From the NCBI RefSeq assembly GCF_900109355.1, contig NZ_FOBF01000002.1, forward strand, positions 124,001 to 188,000: 64,000 nucleotides of DNA. The letters are read 5' to 3'. How positions within the stretch are numbered: position 1 is the first letter of the stretch; every line of letters starts with the position of its first letter. This DNA is from Nonomuraea pusilla. Its GTDB lineage: Bacteria > Actinomycetota > Actinomycetes > Streptosporangiales > Streptosporangiaceae. Shown here in pieces: positions 47,636 to 56,514 of the stretch. Made by a program: the position numbers and the translations under genes. Below the pieces are notes generated by a model. It was given only the letters and a program-made list of their open reading frames with translations. It did no database searches and was not told the origin of the DNA.

Positions 47636-48684
47636 GTACGCTCCCTCATGATCGGGTTGACCGGAGCAGCCTGGTGCAAAGGGTTTGCGTACGACTTGTG
47701 CGCCGCTTGGGTCTCACTGTGCGGCCCGGCCAAGGCGGCGCGCAGGCGGGCGACGCTCTCCCTTCCGTCGCCGGCGTGCCAGGCGAGCGCGACGCGGTGG
47801 CGGGGCGCGTCCCGCAGCGGACGCCACGCCAGCCCCGGGTGGACGGCCTTGCCGGCGGGCACCAGCGAGACCAGGTCCGACCGCGCGGTGAGCAGCGCGA
47901 CGACGGCGCCGAGCCGGCGGGTCGGCGTCACCACGACCTCGGGCCGCCACCCCGCCGCGTGGCACCACTCCAGGACGTGATCGTGGTAGCCGGGGGCCTC
48001 CTCCCGCCCGATCCAGAGCAGCCCCCTGCCCGTCAGGTCACCGGCGGACAGCTCGTCGGGCAGCTCGTCGGGCAGGGGACTCCCGGCCGCGGCGACGACG
48101 CCGAGCGGCTCGTCCGACAGGCGCGCCAGGCGCAGGCCCGCCGCCTCCAGAGGCCCCAGCGGCTCCAGGACGAGCCCCAGGTCGAGCCGGTGGTCGAGCC
48201 CGTGACCGTGACCGGGCCCGTGGTCGAGCCCGTGGTCGGCCCCGTGGTCGGGCTGACCGCCGAGCGTGCCGCCGGTGAGCAGCCGCGCCTGCTCCGCGAC
48301 TCCGGCGTCGCGGAACCCGACGGACACCCCGGCCTCCGCGGCCCCGGCGCACACCCGGTTCAGCACGTCGGAGCCGATCCCCGTGGACACCCCGACCCGC
48401 AGCTCCGTCCGCCCGGCGGCGGCGCGCTCCCTGACCCGGAGCAGCGCCCGCTCCGACCCGGCGAGCAGCTCCCGCGCCGCCTCCAGCGCCGTGGCCCCCG
48501 CCGGCGTCAGCCGGACCCCGCGCGGCGTGCGTTCGAGCAGCGTCGCGCCGACCGCCTTCTCCAGGGCCTTGATCTGCTGGCTGAGGGAAGGCTGGGCGAT
48601 GCGCAGCCGCTGCGCCGCCCGCCCGAAGTGCAACTCCTCGGCCACCACCACGAAATACCGCAACCGCCGCAGGTCCCAAGCCAT
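47632..48684 (-). CDS. LysR-family regulator with a Gly/Asp/His-rich insert
   Basis: 350 residues. Helix-turn-helix LRRLRYFVVVAEELHFGRAAQRLRIAQPSLSQQIKAL is standard. In the effector domain, between strands, lies an unusual run rich in Asp-His-Gly (QPDHGADHGLDHGPGHGHG...), about 28 residues, coded by imperfect DNA repeats. The remainder resumes the normal domain (LVLEPLGPLEAAGL, LWIGREEAPGYHDHVLEW). The ATG at 48684 is divergent from a DoxX gene with a T-N11-A palindrome between them. It is translationally coupled to the Ig-like gene downstream. Confidence 0.88.
   Translation of the reverse strand: MAWDLRRLRYFVVVAEELHFGRAAQRLRIAQPSLSQQIKALEKAVGATLLERTPRGVRLTPAGATALEAARELLAGSERALLRVRERAAAGRTELRVGVSTGIGSDVLNRVCAGAAEAGVSVGFRDAGVAEQARLLTGGTLGGQPDHGADHGLDHGPGHGHGLDHRLDLGLVLEPLGPLEAAGLRLARLSDEPLGVVAAAGSPLPDELPDELSAGDLTGRGLLWIGREEAPGYHDHVLEWCHAAGWRPEVVVTPTRRLGAVVALLTARSDLVSLVPAGKAVHPGLAWRPLRDAPRHRVALAWHAGDGRESVARLRAALAGPHSETQAAHKSYANPLHQAAPVNPIMRERT
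48181..48255. repeat. Imperfect tandem repeats inside the LysR gene
   Basis: Units like GTGGTCGAGCCC and GTGGTCGGCCCC recur along this stretch and code the Asp-His-Gly-rich insert of the LysR protein. It looks like in-frame slippage expansion. Confidence 0.7.
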
Positions 48685-48692
48685 CCAGGGAT

Positions 48693-48709
48693 GATAGGCG
48701 GAACCTATC
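48693..48709. promoter_or_regulatory. LysR operator between lysR and doxX-like gene
   Basis: GATAGG-N5-CCTATC is a perfect interrupted palindrome with T-N11-A spacing (T48695, A48707), 9 bp upstream of the LysR ATG. It fits autoregulation and control of the divergent DoxX gene. Confidence 0.75.
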
Positions 48710-48766
48710 GCCCGAGCGGAAACCGGTCTTGGACGGCGGACGCCCGCCGCCTGTGCACTGGTGCGC

Positions 48767-49138
48767 ATGTCCATCGTGTTGTGGGTGTTCCAAGGATTGC
48801 TCGCCGTGCTGTTCCTCGCCGCCGGCGCGCTCAAGCTGACCAGGCCGGCCGACGCGCTGACCGGGCTGATGCCGTGGGTGGAGGACTTCACCCGGCTGCA
48901 GATCGGGGCGATCGGGGTCCTGGAGGTGTGCGGCGCGCTCGGGCTCGTCCTGCCCGGGATCACCGGGATCGCGACCTGGCTGACGCCGCTCGCGTCGGCG
49001 GGGCTGGCCGTCCTCATGGCCGGGGCGACGGTCACCCACCTGATGCGCGGCGAGGCGCACCTGGCCTGGGGGAACGTGCTCGTGCTCGCCGCCGCGGCGG
49101 GCGTGGCGTGGGCACGCCTGACGTCCTGGCCGCTGTGA
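48767..49138 (+). CDS. DoxX-family membrane protein
   Basis: 123 residues with four membrane helices in the DoxX pattern (LLAVLFLAAGALKLTRPADALTG, GVLEVCGALGLVLPGITGI). The start could be the ATG at 48767 or the GTG at 48761. DoxX proteins are linked to redox or thiol stress, though this one is uncharacterised. Divergent from the LysR gene, so it is its likely target. Confidence 0.85.
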   Translation: MSIVLWVFQGLLAVLFLAAGALKLTRPADALTGLMPWVEDFTRLQIGAIGVLEVCGALGLVLPGITGIATWLTPLASAGLAVLMAGATVTHLMRGEAHLAWGNVLVLAAAAGVAWARLTSWPL

Positions 49139-49272
49139 GAGCGGCCCGCGCGCCGATGCCCGGCCGGCGGGCGGTCGCCGCGCCTGCCGGGACACCGCAC
49201 GGCCCCGGAGATCGATCGCCTCCAGGGGTCGGGCCGGTTCTAGGATGGGCGGGGCCTGACGGAACATATGGG

Positions 49273-50151
49273 GTGAAACAGGTGGAACATGTCGTACGCG
49301 CCGCGGTCATGGCGGACATGCCCGCCGTGCGGAAGGTGGCCGCGCGCTTCGGGCTGCTGTCCGGCTGGCCGCAGGGCCGCGACTTCCTCGACGCCGAGCG
49401 CGCGTACGGCACGCTGCTCCTCGCCCCCGGCGCGGCCGGCGAGGCGCAGGCCCGCGCCTTCGGCGGCACCCTGCGGCGGGGCGGCCTCACCCACCTCGGC
49501 GACCTGTTCGTCCTGCCGGAGCACCAGTCCTCCGGCGTCGGCAGGGCCATCCTGTCGCGCCTGCTCGCCGGCGACGGCCCGAAGGTGACCTTCGCCTCCT
49601 CCGACCGGCGGGCCATGGGGCTGTACGTACGCCACGGGCTGCGCCCCTGGTGCCCGCTGCTCTACCTGACCGGTCCCGCCGCCGCGCTCCCCGCACCGCC
49701 CGCGCGCGCGATCGACCCCGGCGAGGCCGCCGCCCGGGACGCCCGCGCGTCCGGCGGCGACCGCTCCGCCACGCTCGCCTGGTACGCCGCCACCCCCGGC
49801 GTCACCGCGTACGCGACCGGCCGGGGCTACGCCTTCACCCGCCACACCGGCCCCGTGGTGGTCGTCGGGCCGGCGGGCGGCGAGACGCCGCAGGACTGCG
49901 CGCGGGCCGTGCTCGGCGCCCTCGCCGCCGCGACGGCTCCGGGCGCGGCGGGGAAGGCGGGGATCCCGCTGCCGGGCACGCCGGACACGCCCCCGGAGGC
50001 ACGGATCGCGGTGCCCGGCGTCCACCCGCTCGTGCCCGAACTGATCGGCGCCGGATGGCGCATCGCCGACATGGACACCTTCATGGCCGACGACGCCGCC
50101 CTCGCCCTGGTCCGCCCCGACCGCTACGTCCCCCATCCCGACCTGGGGTAG
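49273..50151 (+). CDS. GNAT-family N-acetyltransferase
   Basis: About 292 residues. The acetyl-CoA motif HLGDLFVLPEHQSSGVGRAILSRLL is clear, followed by a second, degenerate GNAT-like half (WYAATPGVTAYATGRGYAFTRHTG). Starts at GTG 49273 or 49282 are both possible; TAGGAT (49241-49246) is a likely -10 box. Substrate unknown. Confidence 0.82.
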   Translation: MKQVEHVVRAAVMADMPAVRKVAARFGLLSGWPQGRDFLDAERAYGTLLLAPGAAGEAQARAFGGTLRRGGLTHLGDLFVLPEHQSSGVGRAILSRLLAGDGPKVTFASSDRRAMGLYVRHGLRPWCPLLYLTGPAAALPAPPARAIDPGEAAARDARASGGDRSATLAWYAATPGVTAYATGRGYAFTRHTGPVVVVGPAGGETPQDCARAVLGALAAATAPGAAGKAGIPLPGTPDTPPEARIAVPGVHPLVPELIGAGWRIADMDTFMADDAALALVRPDRYVPHPDLG

Positions 50152-50271
50152 CCGCGCGGGCCGCGGGCCGTCGCGCGGACCAAAGGCGGCGGTGGGTCCG
50201 CCGATCGATGTACGCGAAGGTTCGCCTGCCGGAAGGAGATCCGCGCCGTCTCGCGCCGGAAGGCTTGAGAC

Positions 50272-51411
50272 GTGACCACACGCATCGACGCACTGGACGT
50301 GCTGCGCGGCATCGCCATCATGGGCACGCTCGGCACGAACATCTGGATCTTCACCGACCCCTCGGGACCGGCCGGCCTCCTCGCCCTGGACGGCGCGCCC
50401 GGCGCGGCGGAGGCCTTCCTGCGCTTCCTGTCGAACGGCAAGTTCCTGGGCCTGCTGACGCTGCTGTTCGGCGTCGGGCTCGAACTGCAGTACCGCAGCG
50501 CCGTGCGCAGGGGCCTGACCTGGCCGGGACGGTACCTGTGGCGCGCCGCCCTGCTGTTCGCCGAGGGCCTGCTCCACTACGTCCTGATCTTCGAGTTCGA
50601 CGTGCTCATGGGGTACGCGATCACCTCGATCGTGGTGGCGTACCTGATCGGCAGGAGCGAGCGCGTGGTGCGGGGCTGGATGGTCGCGGCGGGCGCCGTG
50701 CACGTCACCCTGGTCGGGCTGCTGACGCTGGCCCTGCTCACCGGGACGGGCGGCGGGACCGGCGGCTCCGGCGCCGAGACCCTCTACACCCACGGCTCCT
50801 GGGCCGGCCAGGTCGCCGCCCGCCTGCAGAACTTCCTGGTGTTCAGGGCCGAACTCGTCCTCATCGTGCCCATGGGGATCGTGCTGTTCCTGCTCGGGTC
50901 CCGGCTGCTGCGGGCGGGCGTGTTCGAGGAGCGGGGAGCGGCCCTGCGCAGGAGGCTGGCCGTCGCCGGCCTCGGCGTCGCCGCCCCGCTCAACCTCCTG
51001 ACCTCGTTCGCCGGCCCCGCCTGGTTCGCCGTGGACCGCTACCTCCTGCCGCCGCTCGTCGCGCTCGGCCTGCTCGCGCTGGTCACCACGGTCGTCCTGC
51101 GGCTGAAGGGCGCGCCGGGCCGCGTGCGCGCCGGGCTCGCCGCGGTGGGCCGCACGGCGCTGTCCTGCTACGTCTTCCAGAACCTCGTCGCGAGCGCGCT
51201 CTGCTACGGCTGGGGCCTCGGCCTCGCCGCCCGGCTCGACGGGCTGCGCCCCTGGTGGGTGCCGGTCGCCTGGGCGGCCGTCTGCCTGCTGTTCGCCACG
51301 CTGGCCACGCTGTGGCTGCGCCGGTTCGAGCGCGGGCCGCTGGAGCTGGCCTGGCAGTGGGCGTACCAGGCGCCCTGGCGGAGGAGGGAGGCCGTGGCGC
51401 CGCGCGCCTGA
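50272..51411 (+). CDS. DUF418-family membrane protein
   Basis: 379 residues from a GTG at 50272. The opening RIDALDVLRGIAIMGTLGTNI and about eight to ten membrane helices, with the C-terminal DUF418 region ALSCYVFQNLVASALCYGWGLGL and RRFERGPLELAWQWA, are typical of the YeiB/DUF418 family. Function unknown; some relatives sit with acyltransferase-like proteins. Confidence 0.85.
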   Translation: MTTRIDALDVLRGIAIMGTLGTNIWIFTDPSGPAGLLALDGAPGAAEAFLRFLSNGKFLGLLTLLFGVGLELQYRSAVRRGLTWPGRYLWRAALLFAEGLLHYVLIFEFDVLMGYAITSIVVAYLIGRSERVVRGWMVAAGAVHVTLVGLLTLALLTGTGGGTGGSGAETLYTHGSWAGQVAARLQNFLVFRAELVLIVPMGIVLFLLGSRLLRAGVFEERGAALRRRLAVAGLGVAAPLNLLTSFAGPAWFAVDRYLLPPLVALGLLALVTTVVLRLKGAPGRVRAGLAAVGRTALSCYVFQNLVASALCYGWGLGLAARLDGLRPWWVPVAWAAVCLLFATLATLWLRRFERGPLELAWQWAYQAPWRRREAVAPRA

Positions 51412-51417
51412 CCGGCT

Positions 51418-51448
51418 TTGCCCCTGCCCCAGGGGCAGCCCCGATACT
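51418..51448 (+). promoter_or_regulatory. MerR-type promoter with 19-bp spacer
   Basis: TTGCCC (51418-51423) and GATACT (51443-51448) are separated by 19 bp, the over-long spacing used by MerR activators. Between them lies the dyad TGCCCCTG-N3-CAGGGGCA (51419-51437). The MerR ATG at 51455 is 6 bases past the -10 box, so the transcript is probably leaderless and self-activated. Confidence 0.85.
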
Positions 51449-51454
51449 CGTCGC

Positions 51455-52402
51455 ATGTCCGACGCGATGACGACGGGGGAGTTCTCCGCGCGCTCCAACC
51501 TGACGATGAAGGCCCTGCGCCTCTACGACGCCAAGGGGCTCCTCCCGCCCGCGCGGGTCGATCCGCGCACGGGGTTCCGCTACTACAGCCGCGAACAGCT
51601 CGGCCTGGCCAGGCGCATCACGCTGCTGCGCGCCGTCGGCATGCCGCTGTCGGAGGTGGCGCGGGTGCTGGAGCTGGACGGGCCGGCGGCCGTGCGGGCC
51701 GTGTCCGACCACTGGCGGCGGCTGGAGGACGAGCACCGGGCGCGGCAGTCCGTCCTCGCCTACCTCCGGCACGTCTTCCTCGGCGACACCGGGAACGGGT
51801 ACGAGGTGCGCGAACGCGACGTGCCCGAGCAGCGGGTCGCGTTCGTCCAGAGCCACGTCGGCGCGGGCGACCTGGCCGCCTTCATCACCGGGGCGTCCCG
51901 CGACCTCTTCGCCCACCTCACCGAGGCGGGGGCCTGCCTGTCCGGGCCGCCGTTCACCGTGTTCCACGGCGCCGTCAGCGACGACTACGCCGTGCCCGTC
52001 GAGGTGTGCCTGCCCACCGACGGCCCCCTCGACCCGCGCGGCAGGATCGGGCTGCGCGTGGAGCCCGCCCACCGCGAGGCGTACGTCGAGGTCGCGAAGG
52101 GGGAGTGCGCCTACCCGGCGATCGTGGCCGCGTACGACGCGGTACGCGCCTGGCTGGACGCGCGCGACCTGGCCCAGTGCCTGCCGGCCAGGGAGATCTA
52201 CCATCCGTCCTGGGAGACGGCCGCGCCGGAGGACCACGCCGCCGACGTCGCCTTCCCCTTCACCCCGCCCGGCCGCGGGCGCCCGGCCCCCGGTCAGGGC
52301 TCGGCCGGCATACCGTCCAGCAGGCCGCACAGCTCGTCCGTCACGTCGTCGAGCGAACCGGAGCCGTCGACCACCAGGTCGGGGTGCTCGGGCGGCTCGT
52401 AG
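51455..52402 (+). CDS. MerR-family regulator with GyrI-like ligand domain
   Basis: 315 residues. The MerR helix-turn-helix (GEFSARSNLTMKALRLYDAKGLLPPARVDPRTGFRYYSREQ) is followed by a GyrI-like/effector-binding domain (FVQSHVGAGDLAAFITGASRDLFAHL, YVEVAKGECAYPAI). The last 35 or so residues (GSAGIPSSRPHSSS...) are the antisense of cysNC and are not domain sequence; there is simply no earlier stop. The gene overlaps cysNC by 109 bp, tail to tail. It is preceded by a MerR-type promoter. Confidence 0.88.
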   Translation: MSDAMTTGEFSARSNLTMKALRLYDAKGLLPPARVDPRTGFRYYSREQLGLARRITLLRAVGMPLSEVARVLELDGPAAVRAVSDHWRRLEDEHRARQSVLAYLRHVFLGDTGNGYEVRERDVPEQRVAFVQSHVGAGDLAAFITGASRDLFAHLTEAGACLSGPPFTVFHGAVSDDYAVPVEVCLPTDGPLDPRGRIGLRVEPAHREAYVEVAKGECAYPAIVAAYDAVRAWLDARDLAQCLPAREIYHPSWETAAPEDHAADVAFPFTPPGRGRPAPGQGSAGIPSSRPHSSSVTSSSEPEPSTTRSGCSGGS

Positions 52403-54144
52403 ACCTGGCCGAGGCCCGTCATGTTCGGCAGCCGGCCGGCCTCGGCCTGGGCGTACAGGCCCTTCGGGTCCCGGCGCACGCACACCTCGGCCGGGGTGTC
52501 CACCCAGACCTCGGCGAAGTCGCCCGGCTGGAACAGGCTCCTGGCCGTCGCCCGGTCCGCCCGGTACGGCGACACCAGCGCGACGATCACGATCAGCCCG
52601 GCGTCCAGCAGGATGCGGGCCAGCTCGGCGACCCGGCGCACGTTCTCCGCGCGGTCCTCCGGGGTGAACCCGAGGTCCTTGTTCAGCCCGCTCCGGACGT
52701 TGTCGCCGTCGAGCACGTACGTGTGCAGCCCCATGCCGTGCAGCCGCCGCTCCAGCGCGTTGGCGATCGTCGACTTGCCGGCGCCCGGCAGACCGGTCAG
52801 CCACAGCACCCTGGCCCGCTGCCCCTTCAGCCGCTGCCGGGCGTCGCGGTCGACCGTGTAGGCGTGCGGCACGACGTTGCGACCGCGCCGCAGCGCGTGC
52901 CTGACCATGCCGGCCGCCACGGTCTCCTTGCTGACCCGGTCCACGAGCAGGAAGCCGCCGGTGTCGCGGCACGCCTGGTAGCCGTCCAGGCTGACCGGGG
53001 TGTCGGTGGTCAGCTCGACCGTGCCGATGTCGTTGAGCCCGAGGGTGCGGGCGGCGAGCCGCCTGCCGGACACCACCTCCATCCGGCCGCGCACGGCCGT
53101 GACCGTGGCGGGCACGGTCCGCGGCCCGGCCAGCAGCAGGTAGGAGCGGCCGTGCCGCAGCGGCTCCTCGGAGGTCCAGACCAGCGTGGCGGAGTACGCC
53201 GTCGCCGGGGACAGCCCGTCGCCGAGGGCGCCCGGCGTGGTCAGCAGGTCCCCGCGGCGGACGTCGACGTCGTCGGCCAGCGTCACCGTCACCGGGGTGC
53301 CGGGGCCGGCCTGGCCGAGGTCGTGGCCGCCGGGGCCGAGCACCCGGTCGATCGTCGATGTCGCGCCGCCGCCGGCGACCGCGACGGTGTCGCCCGGCCG
53401 GACCGGGCCGCCGGTCACCGTGCCGGCGAGACCGCGGAAGCCGTCCGCGCGGATCACGTACTGGACGGGCAGCCGGTAGTCGCGGGCGCTCCCCGGTCGC
53501 GGCGGCTCCCAGGCCGTCAGCGCGCCGAGCAGCGTCGGCCCGTCGTACCAGGGCAGGTTCGGCGACCGCTCGACGACGTTGTCGCCGTTGAGCGCGCTGG
53601 CCGGTATCACGCTCGCCGCGACGTCGAACCCGGCCGCCGCCGCCTGCGCCTCGCTCGCGAGCCTGTCGAACACCGCCTGGTCGTAGCCCGTCGCGTCGAG
53701 CTTGTTGACCACCGCGATGACGGCCCGCACGCCCATCAGCGCGCAGATCGCCAGGTGCCGGCGGGTCTGCTCGCGGACCCCCTTGGCGGCGTCGACGAGT
53801 AACACGGCGACGTCCGCGGTGGACGCCGCGACCGCCATGTTGCGGGTGTACTGCTCGTGTCCCGGCGCGTCGGCGATGATCACCCGCCGCCCGGACGGCA
53901 GGTCCAGGAAGAGGTACGCGACGTCGATGGTGATGCCCTGCTCGTGCTCGGCCTCCAGCCCGTCGGTCAGCAGCGAGTAGTCCACCGCCCCGGCCGGGAT
54001 CGTGGACCCGCCGCGCCTGGTCCGCCTCGCGTGGTCGAGCTGCTCCTCGGTGGCGCCGCCGGCATGGGCGAGCAGCCGGCCGATGAGCGTGGACTTGCCG
54101 TCGTCGACCGAGCCGCACGCGATCACTCGAAGCATCGCCGTCAT
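52294..54144 (-). CDS. cysNC: Bifunctional sulfate adenylyltransferase subunit 1 / APS kinase
   Basis: 616 residues. The N-terminal CysN GTPase has GSVDDGKST (from residue 11), DAPGHEQYTRN and NKLDA, followed by translation-factor-like beta-barrels. The C-terminal CysC domain, from about 440, has LTGLPGAGKST, DGDNVRSGLNKDLGF and GLYAQAEAGRLPNMTG. With CysD it makes APS from sulfate and ATP, then phosphorylates it to PAPS. The start overlaps the cysD stop in TGATG. No PAPS reductase gene is adjacent, so the product may go to sulfation. Confidence 0.95.
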   Translation of the reverse strand: MTAMLRVIACGSVDDGKSTLIGRLLAHAGGATEEQLDHARRTRRGGSTIPAGAVDYSLLTDGLEAEHEQGITIDVAYLFLDLPSGRRVIIADAPGHEQYTRNMAVAASTADVAVLLVDAAKGVREQTRRHLAICALMGVRAVIAVVNKLDATGYDQAVFDRLASEAQAAAAGFDVAASVIPASALNGDNVVERSPNLPWYDGPTLLGALTAWEPPRPGSARDYRLPVQYVIRADGFRGLAGTVTGGPVRPGDTVAVAGGGATSTIDRVLGPGGHDLGQAGPGTPVTVTLADDVDVRRGDLLTTPGALGDGLSPATAYSATLVWTSEEPLRHGRSYLLLAGPRTVPATVTAVRGRMEVVSGRRLAARTLGLNDIGTVELTTDTPVSLDGYQACRDTGGFLLVDRVSKETVAAGMVRHALRRGRNVVPHAYTVDRDARQRLKGQRARVLWLTGLPGAGKSTIANALERRLHGMGLHTYVLDGDNVRSGLNKDLGFTPEDRAENVRRVAELARILLDAGLIVIVALVSPYRADRATARSLFQPGDFAEVWVDTPAEVCVRRDPKGLYAQAEAGRLPNMTGLGQVYEPPEHPDLVVDGSGSLDDVTDELCGLLDGMPAEP

Positions 54145-55034
54145 CAGAAGTACCCCTCGGACTTCTTGCTCTCGATGGAGGCGCCGCCCTCGCCGTCGAT
54201 GAGCCGGCCGGCGCGTTCGGACCTGCGGTCGAGCCGCATCTCGTCGATGACCTCGTCGAGGGTCTCCGCCTTCGACTCGACGGCCGCGGTCAGCGGGTAG
54301 CAGCCGAGGGTGCGGAACCGTACGCGGCGCAGGCGTGGCTGCTCGCCGGGCGACAGCGGGTAGCGCTCGTCGTCCACCATGATCAATGAGCCGTTCCGCT
54401 CGACGACCGGGCGCGGCGCGCTGAAGTACAGCGGCACCACGGGGATGCTCTCCCGCCTGATGTAGCGCCAGACGTCCAGCTCCGTCCAGTTCGACAGCGG
54501 GAACACCCGCATCGTCTGGCCGTCGGCCAGCTCGGTGTTGGCCGACCACCAGAACTCGGGACGCTGCGAGCGCGGGTCCCAGCGATGGCCGGGCTGACGC
54601 AGCGAGAAGATCCTCTCCTTGGCCCGCGACCGCTCCTCGTCGCGCCGCGCGCCGCCGATCGCCGCGTCGAACCCGCTGTCGTCGAGCGCCCGGCGCAGCG
54701 TGACGGTCTTCATGATCCGCGTGTACTCGTGGGCGCCGTGGGTGAACGGCGTCGCCCCTTCGGGGTTGGTGTGCACCCGCAGGTCGAGCCCCAGCCGCCG
54801 GGCCGTCTCGTCACGGAAGGCGATCATCTCGCGGAACTTCCAGCCGGTGTCCACGTGCAGCACGGGAAAAGGCATCCGGCCGGGCGCGAACGCCTTGACC
54901 GCCAGGTGCAGCAGCACGGAGGAGTCCTTGCCGATCGAGTAGAGCAACACCGGCCGGCGAAACGCCCCGGCGACCTCGCGCAGCACGTGGATCGCCTCGG
55001 CCTCCAGCATGTCCAAGACGTCTTCTTCGGCCAA
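54144..55034 (-). CDS. cysD: Sulfate adenylyltransferase subunit 2
   Basis: 296 residues. The PP-loop [14 protein letters not shown] and the conserved [30 protein letters not shown] and [13 protein letters not shown] segments identify the catalytic subunit that adenylylates sulfate. The TTG at 55034 was chosen because GGAGGG lies 8 bases upstream and the product then has the usual length; an ATG at 55010 and an in-frame ATG at 55142 are alternatives. It is followed by cysNC with a 1-bp overlap. Confidence 0.93.
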   Translation of the reverse strand: MAEEDVLDMLEAEAIHVLREVAGAFRRPVLLYSIGKDSSVLLHLAVKAFAPGRMPFPVLHVDTGWKFREMIAFRDETARRLGLDLRVHTNPEGATPFTHGAHEYTRIMKTVTLRRALDDSGFDAAIGGARRDEERSRAKERIFSLRQPGHRWDPRSQRPEFWWSANTELADGQTMRVFPLSNWTELDVWRYIRRESIPVVPLYFSAPRPVVERNGSLIMVDDERYPLSPGEQPRLRRVRFRTLGCYPLTAAVESKAETLDEVIDEMRLDRRSERAGRLIDGEGGASIESKKSEGYF

Positions 55035-55101
55035 GTCTCGGCCCTCCGTCGTCGTCGCAAAGCAAGAGCTGCCTGATGAAGGATGCGGCCCTGCTGCCCT
55101 G

Positions 55102-55134
55102 GAGTAACCTTTAAAAACATGACAAGGGTTATTC
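55102..55134. promoter_or_regulatory. Imperfect inverted repeat upstream of cysD and the GNAT gene
   Basis: GAGTAACC (55102-55109) and GGTTATTC (55127-55134) pair with one mismatch around an A/T-rich centre. The stretch is markedly A/T-rich for this genome and lies about 70 bp upstream of the cysD start and 100 bp upstream of the GNAT ATG. It may be an operator for either gene. Confidence 0.4.
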
Positions 55135-55233
55135 TCCGTCATGCGGTTTCGCGGCCGTCCGGGGAAGAGGAGGTGTGATCACCGGAGACCACCCACGTCC
55201 ATCAGGCCTTCCAACCAGATCGGCGGTACGGCG

Positions 55234-55830
55234 ATGAACGCTCACGGCAAGCAGAAGACGTCCGGCTCCCTGACGGTCAAGGAGCTGTCCGAGAAGACCT
55301 GGAACGACTTCGAGACGGTTCTCGGAGACAACGGAGGCGCCCGCGGGTGCTGGTGCATGCACTGGCGGCTGTCCATCGCGGAGTGGACGGAAGGGAAGGG
55401 CGAGGGGAACAAGAAGGCCATGAGCCGTCTCGCGCGGCGCGAGCCGGCGCCCGGCGTCATCGTCTACGACGAGGACGCGCCGGTGGCCTGGTGCTCGCTC
55501 GGGCCGCGTTCCTCGTTCCCGAGACTGGAGCGCTCGCCGCTCCTGTCGAGCATCGACGACGAGCCGGTCTGCGCGCTCGCGTGCGTCTTCGTCCACAAGG
55601 GGCGTCGGGGCTCCGGGCTGCTGCCGGCCGTTCTCGAAGCCGTCTGCGGCTACGCGGCCTCCGCGGGTTACACGACCGCCGAGGGCTATCCGGTCGAACC
55701 TGCCGACGGCAGACGCGCGGGCGCGGACACGGCGATGACCGGGATAGCCAGCGCCTTCCTCAAGGCCGGGTTCTCCGAGGTGGCCCGCCCCCGCAAGGAT
55801 CGGCCGATCATGCGGCGGAGACTCGGCTGA
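55234..55830 (+). CDS. GNAT-family N-acetyltransferase
   Basis: 198 residues. The N-terminal GARGCWCMHWRLS motif and the acetyl-CoA-binding FVHKGRRGSGLLPAVLEAVCGYA match a GNAT subgroup found widely in actinobacteria with unknown substrates. The ATG at 55234 is preceded by GGCGG only. It is divergent from cysD and convergent with the CGNR gene. Confidence 0.85.
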   Translation: MNAHGKQKTSGSLTVKELSEKTWNDFETVLGDNGGARGCWCMHWRLSIAEWTEGKGEGNKKAMSRLARREPAPGVIVYDEDAPVAWCSLGPRSSFPRLERSPLLSSIDDEPVCALACVFVHKGRRGSGLLPAVLEAVCGYAASAGYTTAEGYPVEPADGRRAGADTAMTGIASAFLKAGFSEVARPRKDRPIMRRRLG

Positions 55831-55861
55831 CGCCGCGGATCGCGAGGAGGCGCGCGGCCGG

Positions 55862-56467
55862 TCAGTGCCGCGTCCGGCTCTGACGGTGACGGCGCGCCTT
55901 CTCGCGGTTCCCGCAGACGCTCATGCTGCACCAGCGGCGGCGTCCGCCCCGCGAGGAATCCAGGAACAACCACCCGCACCGTCCGCAGGCCCTGATCCGG
56001 TCGTGCGGAAGGGTGAACACCGCGTCGATCACCAGCAGGGACAGGGCGGCGGGAATCGCGTCCGGCGCCGTCCAGTCCGCGGTGAAACGGCCGGGCGCGG
56101 TGCCGGCCTGCCGCACCTGTCCCGCTCGCACGCCCCTCCCGGCCCGCTCCAGCAGCGCGCCGAACGGCTCCGGCGGCACCGCCCGGCCGTGCGCGATGGC
56201 GCTGAAGACGGCCCACGCCTGTTCGCGAACGGCCCGCACCTCCCGCACGAGACCACCCGCGGAGTCCTCCGGCGACGCCGGCACCGTCTCGGCCAGGCCC
56301 GCGGACGCGCACCACGTCAGGACGTCCGAGGCGTCCTTCAGCAGCTCGCCGTCCTCCGCCGGGTGGTTCCGGTCGAAGACGGTGTTGGTGAGGTCCAGCA
56401 CCGGGTGGCCGCCGATGAAATGGGCGTCCTGCCACGGCGGCCGGGCCTTCGTGGTGAGAGTAACCAT
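55862..56467 (-). CDS. CGNR zinc-finger transcription factor (ABATE domain)
   Basis: 201 residues. An N-terminal ABATE stress-response domain (HPVLDLTNTVFDRNHPAEDGELL) is followed by the C-terminal CGNR zinc finger with CGRCGWLFLD and CSMSVCGNREKARRH, four cysteines in all. It is probably a DNA-binding regulator. It lies 47 bp downstream of the DHA2 exporter on the same strand and could belong to that transcript and to the biosynthetic cluster. Confidence 0.92.
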   Translation of the reverse strand: MVTLTTKARPPWQDAHFIGGHPVLDLTNTVFDRNHPAEDGELLKDASDVLTWCASAGLAETVPASPEDSAGGLVREVRAVREQAWAVFSAIAHGRAVPPEPFGALLERAGRGVRAGQVRQAGTAPGRFTADWTAPDAIPAALSLLVIDAVFTLPHDRIRACGRCGWLFLDSSRGGRRRWCSMSVCGNREKARRHRQSRTRH

Positions 56468-56514
56468 CTCACCGAATGTAAGTGGTTTCTTTGGAGATGG
56501 CTAGAGCTGGTGCA

